In this document: in pieces, positions 7,042-9,331 of the stretch | Position numbering within the stretch: position 1 is the stretch's first letter | Layout of the letters: each line of letters begins with the position of its first letter | Assembly: GCA_029247985.1 (NCBI GenBank) | Contig: JAQWKF010000023.1 | Coordinates: forward strand, 1-9,331 | Length of the DNA: 9,331 nt | Direction of reading: 5' to 3' | Source of the DNA: Flavobacteriaceae bacterium | GTDB lineage: Bacteria > Bacteroidota > Bacteroidia > Flavobacteriales > Flavobacteriaceae | Position numbers and translations under genes: made by a program | The notes under the pieces: generated by a model | What the model was told of the DNA's origin: nothing | What the model saw: the letters and a program-made list of their open reading frames with translations, nothing else | Databases searched by the model: none

Positions 7042-7640
7042 CTGATTACTGTTTCAATCCACTCTTGTATTTGATCCTTTGCAAAATTCAAATCGTTGTT
7101 TTTTATAACCAAATCTGATGCGCTTAGATGTGGCGCTATAAACTGGTTGTGCATGGCGTGTAGCGTGTTTTCAAAACGTGCTAACACTTCCTCTTTTGTT
7201 CTACCTCTCGTACTTAAGTCACGCTTCACACGTCTTTCAATACGCTTGTCAATATCAGCATCAATATACACTTTATAGTCAAATAATTCACGAAGTGGGG
7301 CATGAGCAAACACCAAAATACCTTCAATTAAAATATATTTTTTTGGATGAAAAACTTCAATTTCATCCATACGTAAGTGTTGTTCAAACGAATACACAGG
7401 ACTTTTTATTGAGTTACCCCTTTGAAGTTGCATAACATGAGCCGCGAGTAAATCCAAATCAAGTGCATCGGGATGATCGAAGTTGATTAGACAACGTTCT
7501 TCAAATGACAATGCTGGCAAGTGCTTATAGTACCGATCTTGAGAGAGTATAAGTGTCTCGTTTTTACCCAGCAGGTTTGCTGCATAATTAACCAGGGTCG
7601 TTTTGCCCGCACCTGTACCGCCACTAATTCCAATTATCAC
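7038..7640 (-). CDS. udk: Uridine kinase
   Basis: This enzyme phosphorylates uridine (and usually cytidine) to UMP/CMP with a nucleoside triphosphate in pyrimidine salvage. The 200-residue protein begins at the P-loop GISGGTGAGKTT (4-15). It has QDRYYK (34-39) for nucleoside binding, NFDHPDALD (53-61), EGI (106-108, Walker B region), and the lid arginines RRVKRDLSTRGR (136-147). Length is close to the usual 205-210. The start is GTG: the frame upstream contains no ATG before 7719, and the family normally starts 3-6 residues before the P-loop. It shares ATGA with the DivIC-like gene downstream. A 101-bp gap with an inverted repeat lies upstream. Confidence 0.94.
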   Translation of the reverse strand: MIIGISGGTGAGKTTLVNYAANLLGKNETLILSQDRYYKHLPALSFEERCLINFDHPDALDLDLLAAHVMQLQRGNSIKSPVYSFEQHLRMDEIEVFHPKKYILIEGILVFAHAPLRELFDYKVYIDADIDKRIERRVKRDLSTRGRTKEEVLARFENTLHAMHNQFIAPHLSASDLVIKNNDLNFAKDQIQEWIETVIR

Positions 7641-7655
7641 GAATCGATGTTTTTG

Positions 7656-7663
7656 TAAAGATA
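7656..7663 (-). promoter_or_regulatory. Possible -7 element for the udk operon
   Basis: The - strand reads TATCTTTA here, matching the Bacteroidetes -7 element TAnnTTTG except for the last base. No TTTG is found at the expected -33 position (7683-7686 reads GCAT), and the implied 5' leader would be only about 9 nt. This is a weak call, kept because the 101-bp gap and the change of function suggest a promoter somewhere in it. Confidence 0.22.
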
Positions 7664-7695
7664 AGTTTCCATTATTGATCGTATGCCTCTCTAAA

Positions 7696-7712
7696 CTGTT
7701 AAATGTTAACAG
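7696..7712. repeat. Perfect 7-bp inverted repeat between flavoprotein gene and udk
   Basis: CTGTTAA (7696-7702) and TTAACAG (7706-7712) are perfect arms around a 3-nt centre (ATG). It lies 30 bp after the flavoprotein stop and 56 bp before the udk start. Two readings are possible: a weak - strand hairpin, followed only by TTTAGAG and so a poor intrinsic terminator, or a dimeric-regulator operator upstream of udk. The stem is AT-rich, so the operator reading seems slightly better, but neither is proven. Confidence 0.4.
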
Positions 7713-7741
7713 AAAAATAAACGATAAAACTCCTTGTTTTT

Positions 7742-8974
7742 CTAAATCGGATTGGGATGTTCACCCATTTTTTGTGCGGCAATAAATGCACCTGTCCAAG
7801 CATTTTGAAAATTAAAACCTCCAGTAACGGCATCAATATTGAGGACTTCACCTGCGAAAAATAAATTTTTATGAATCTTACTCTCAAAGGTTTTGAAGTT
7901 AATTTCTTTGAGTGCTACACCTCCAGCCGTAACAAATTCTTCTTTGAAGGTGCTTTTCCCCGTTACCTTAAATACTGCAGAAGTTAGCTGTGTGGCGAGT
8001 TTTTGAAGTTGTTTTTGATTTGTTTCTGCCCATTTGATGTCGTTGGGAAAATCAGCTCCAATGATGAGCTGTTCCCATAAGCGTTTTGGCAACTCATATA
8101 GCGCAGATTTACGGACTAATTTTTTTGGATTTTCATATTTATAGCTCTCTAAAAGCTGTAAACAAATTGTAAAATCTTGTGCAATAAAATTAATGGTCAA
8201 ATCAAAATTATAGTTGCGTCTTGCTAGTTCAATAGCTCCATAGGCTGACAATTTGAGAACAGTAGGGGCGCTTATGCCAGTATGCGTAATTAGCAACGGT
8301 CCAGATGAAGTTAATGCGCTGTCGCTAACGGCCAATTCGACGTGTTTTGCCACAACTCCTGGGATTGATTTTAAACGAGGATCTGAAATGGAAAACGTAA
8401 ACAACGAGGGTACAGCCGTTACAACTTGATGCCCCAATTCCTCTAGTAATGTCCATATTTTTGGACTGCTACCTGTTGCAATGAGTATTTTTTCGGCGCT
8501 AAAAGCTCCCTTGGGTGTTAATAGTTCCCACCTTTTATTAGAGGCAATTATGTCTTGAACAGAATGATTAAGCAATACATCAATATTGTATTTATCAGCT
8601 TCTGATGTGAAGCAATCAATAATTGTCTGAGCGGAATTGGATTCTGGAAATACACGTCCATCTTCTTCAATTTTTAATCGAACACCTCGTTCCTCAAACC
8701 ATTGCATGGTATCACCTGTCATGAATGTATGAAAAGGCCCTAATAATTCTTTCTGTCCTCTTGGATATTTTGATGATAGGGGCTTTGGTTCAAATTCGGC
8801 ATGGGTTACGTTGCAGCGTCCACCTCCAGAAATTTTCACTTTAGACAACACGTTGCTTCCGCGCTCTAAAATACCAATCCTTAATTCTGGATTTTTTTGG
8901 GCAGTATTGATTGCAGAAAAAAAACCAGCAGCACCTCCGCCTACAATCAGTATATCGTAATTTTTATTGATCAT
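7742..8974 (-). CDS. NAD(P)/FAD-dependent oxidoreductase, BaiN/HI0933 (YhiN) family
   Basis: This 410-residue flavoprotein has an N-terminal FAD-binding GGGAAG motif (12-17) in a beta-alpha-beta fold and the ribose-binding acidic residue in ILERG (35-39). The family signature KVKISGGGRCNVTH (45-58) is present. IATGS (165-169) marks the return strand, GPLLITHTGISAP (225-237) is the conserved middle motif, and VTAGGV (348-353) and FAGEVLNIDAVTGGFNFQNAWTGA (373-396) complete the C-terminal FAD region. Length is normal and all motifs are intact. The physiological reaction of most members is not known; BaiN of gut clostridia acts on bile-acid intermediates, but that role should not be carried over. 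It stands alone, between tRNA-Pro(GGG) and the udk gap. The ATG start lies 4 residues before the first strand, as is usual. Confidence 0.92.
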   Translation of the reverse strand: MINKNYDILIVGGGAAGFFSAINTAQKNPELRIGILERGSNVLSKVKISGGGRCNVTHAEFEPKPLSSKYPRGQKELLGPFHTFMTGDTMQWFEERGVRLKIEEDGRVFPESNSAQTIIDCFTSEADKYNIDVLLNHSVQDIIASNKRWELLTPKGAFSAEKILIATGSSPKIWTLLEELGHQVVTAVPSLFTFSISDPRLKSIPGVVAKHVELAVSDSALTSSGPLLITHTGISAPTVLKLSAYGAIELARRNYNFDLTINFIAQDFTICLQLLESYKYENPKKLVRKSALYELPKRLWEQLIIGADFPNDIKWAETNQKQLQKLATQLTSAVFKVTGKSTFKEEFVTAGGVALKEINFKTFESKIHKNLFFAGEVLNIDAVTGGFNFQNAWTGAFIAAQKMGEHPNPI

Positions 8975-8998
8975 ATGGTGCAGTAAAGCTCACGGGGT

Positions 8999-9029
8999 TA
9001 AAAGTATTGAAAATAACGCCGCATATGTA
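8999..9029 (-). promoter_or_regulatory. Possible weak promoter of the flavoprotein gene
   Basis: The - strand has TACTTTTA about 25 bp before the ATG, one base from the -7 consensus TAnnTTTG. The -33 position at 19-nt spacing reads TACA rather than TTTG. Read-through from the tRNA transcript is an alternative. Nothing else is recognisable in the roughly 85 bp between the tRNA and this gene. Confidence 0.25.
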
Positions 9030-9055
9030 AAATGTTATAATAAGTTGTTTTAGAA

Positions 9056-9133
<78 letters not shown>

Positions 9134-9196
9134 AATGATAATCGGTAGAATAATTGGGACACGTTGATTATATCAAAGAAATCCCAATTTATTTTG

Positions 9197-9271
9197 TCGG
9201 GGTGGCAGGATTCGAACCTGCGACCTCCTGCTCCCAAAGCAGGCGCGATGACCGGGCTACGCTACACCCCG
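9197..9271 (-). tRNA. tRNA-Pro(TGG)
   Basis: A complete cloverleaf on the - strand. The acceptor stem is CGGGGTG/CACCCCG with discriminator A (9197). The D loop is AGCCCGGTCATC. The anticodon stem CCTGC/GCAGG encloses loop TTTGGGA with anticodon TGG, and the T arm contains GGTTCGAATCC. It reads CCA/CCG and, by wobble, other proline codons. CCA is not encoded. It is the first gene after a consensus promoter, whose -7 box ends about 12 nt before the mature 5' end, leaving a very short leader for RNase P to remove. Confidence 0.96.
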
Positions 9272-9283
9272 TTAAACGGATTG

Positions 9284-9314
9284 CAAATATAGAATATATC
9301 GCAAGGTTGCCAAA
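9284..9314 (-). promoter_or_regulatory. Consensus Bacteroidetes promoter for the tRNA-Pro pair
   Basis: On the - strand, TTTG (9314-9311) is followed by exactly 19 nt and then TATATTTG (9291-9284). This is a perfect match to the Bacteroidetes sigma-70-type consensus, -33 TTTG and -7 TAnnTTTG. Transcription is expected to start about 6-7 nt downstream, near 9277, just before the tRNA-Pro(TGG) 5' end at 9271. A strong, exact promoter is expected for a stable RNA gene. Confidence 0.85.
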
Positions 9315-9331
9315 CATATTTTCTTATCATT

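Noticed and set aside
7699..7887. 62-residue - strand frame overlapping the 3' end of the flavoprotein gene
   Set aside because: It lies mostly inside the flavoprotein gene in another frame, shows no domain, and leaves no room for its own start signals.

Overview
The window reads as a piece of a Bacteroidota chromosome, most likely Flavobacteriia (Flavobacteriaceae). The evidence is AT-rich DNA, a perfect Bacteroidetes-type promoter (TTTG-N19-TAnnTTTG) before a tRNA pair, no strong Shine-Dalgarno sequences, and the gene string parA-parB-DUF5683-dapB-lepB-WbqC, which I know as a conserved flavobacterial arrangement. There is no sign of phage, plasmid, transposon, CRISPR or recent transfer. It is a compact housekeeping region.

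Layout. Only the left edge (about 1-125) is on the + strand: the 3' end of the RNase P RNA gene rnpB, cut by the window boundary. Everything else is on the - strand, so transcription runs from high to low coordinates. In that order: two proline tRNAs (TGG, then GGG) behind the consensus promoter; a BaiN/HI0933-type flavoprotein; a 101-bp gap holding a perfect inverted repeat; a tight run of uridine kinase, a FtsB/DivIC-like division protein and a 2,4-dienoyl-CoA-reductase-like SDR; a 62-bp gap; then parA, parB, DUF5683 protein, dapB, lepB and a WbqC-family protein, packed with gaps of -1 to 11 nt; and finally a small VOC (glyoxalase-fold) protein that converges on rnpB.

How the genes fit together. 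The parA-to-WbqC block joins chromosome segregation (ParA/ParB), a small predicted envelope protein of unknown function (DUF5683), the DapB step of lysine/diaminopimelate synthesis for peptidoglycan, the signal peptidase that matures exported proteins, and a WbqC-like protein from a family usually linked to surface glycan loci. This looks like a growth, envelope and division operon. The upstream udk-divIC pair (ATGA overlap) adds nucleotide salvage and division.

I found no clearly novel multi-gene system. The best candidates for new biology are the DUF5683 protein translationally coupled to ParB through a TAGTG junction, and the WbqC-like protein abutting the signal peptidase (TAAATG). Two genes (udk and the DUF5683 gene) appear to start with GTG. 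No gap exceeds 300 bases; the longest non-coding stretches are the 101-bp udk leader and the roughly 85 bp between tRNA-Pro(GGG) and the flavoprotein.
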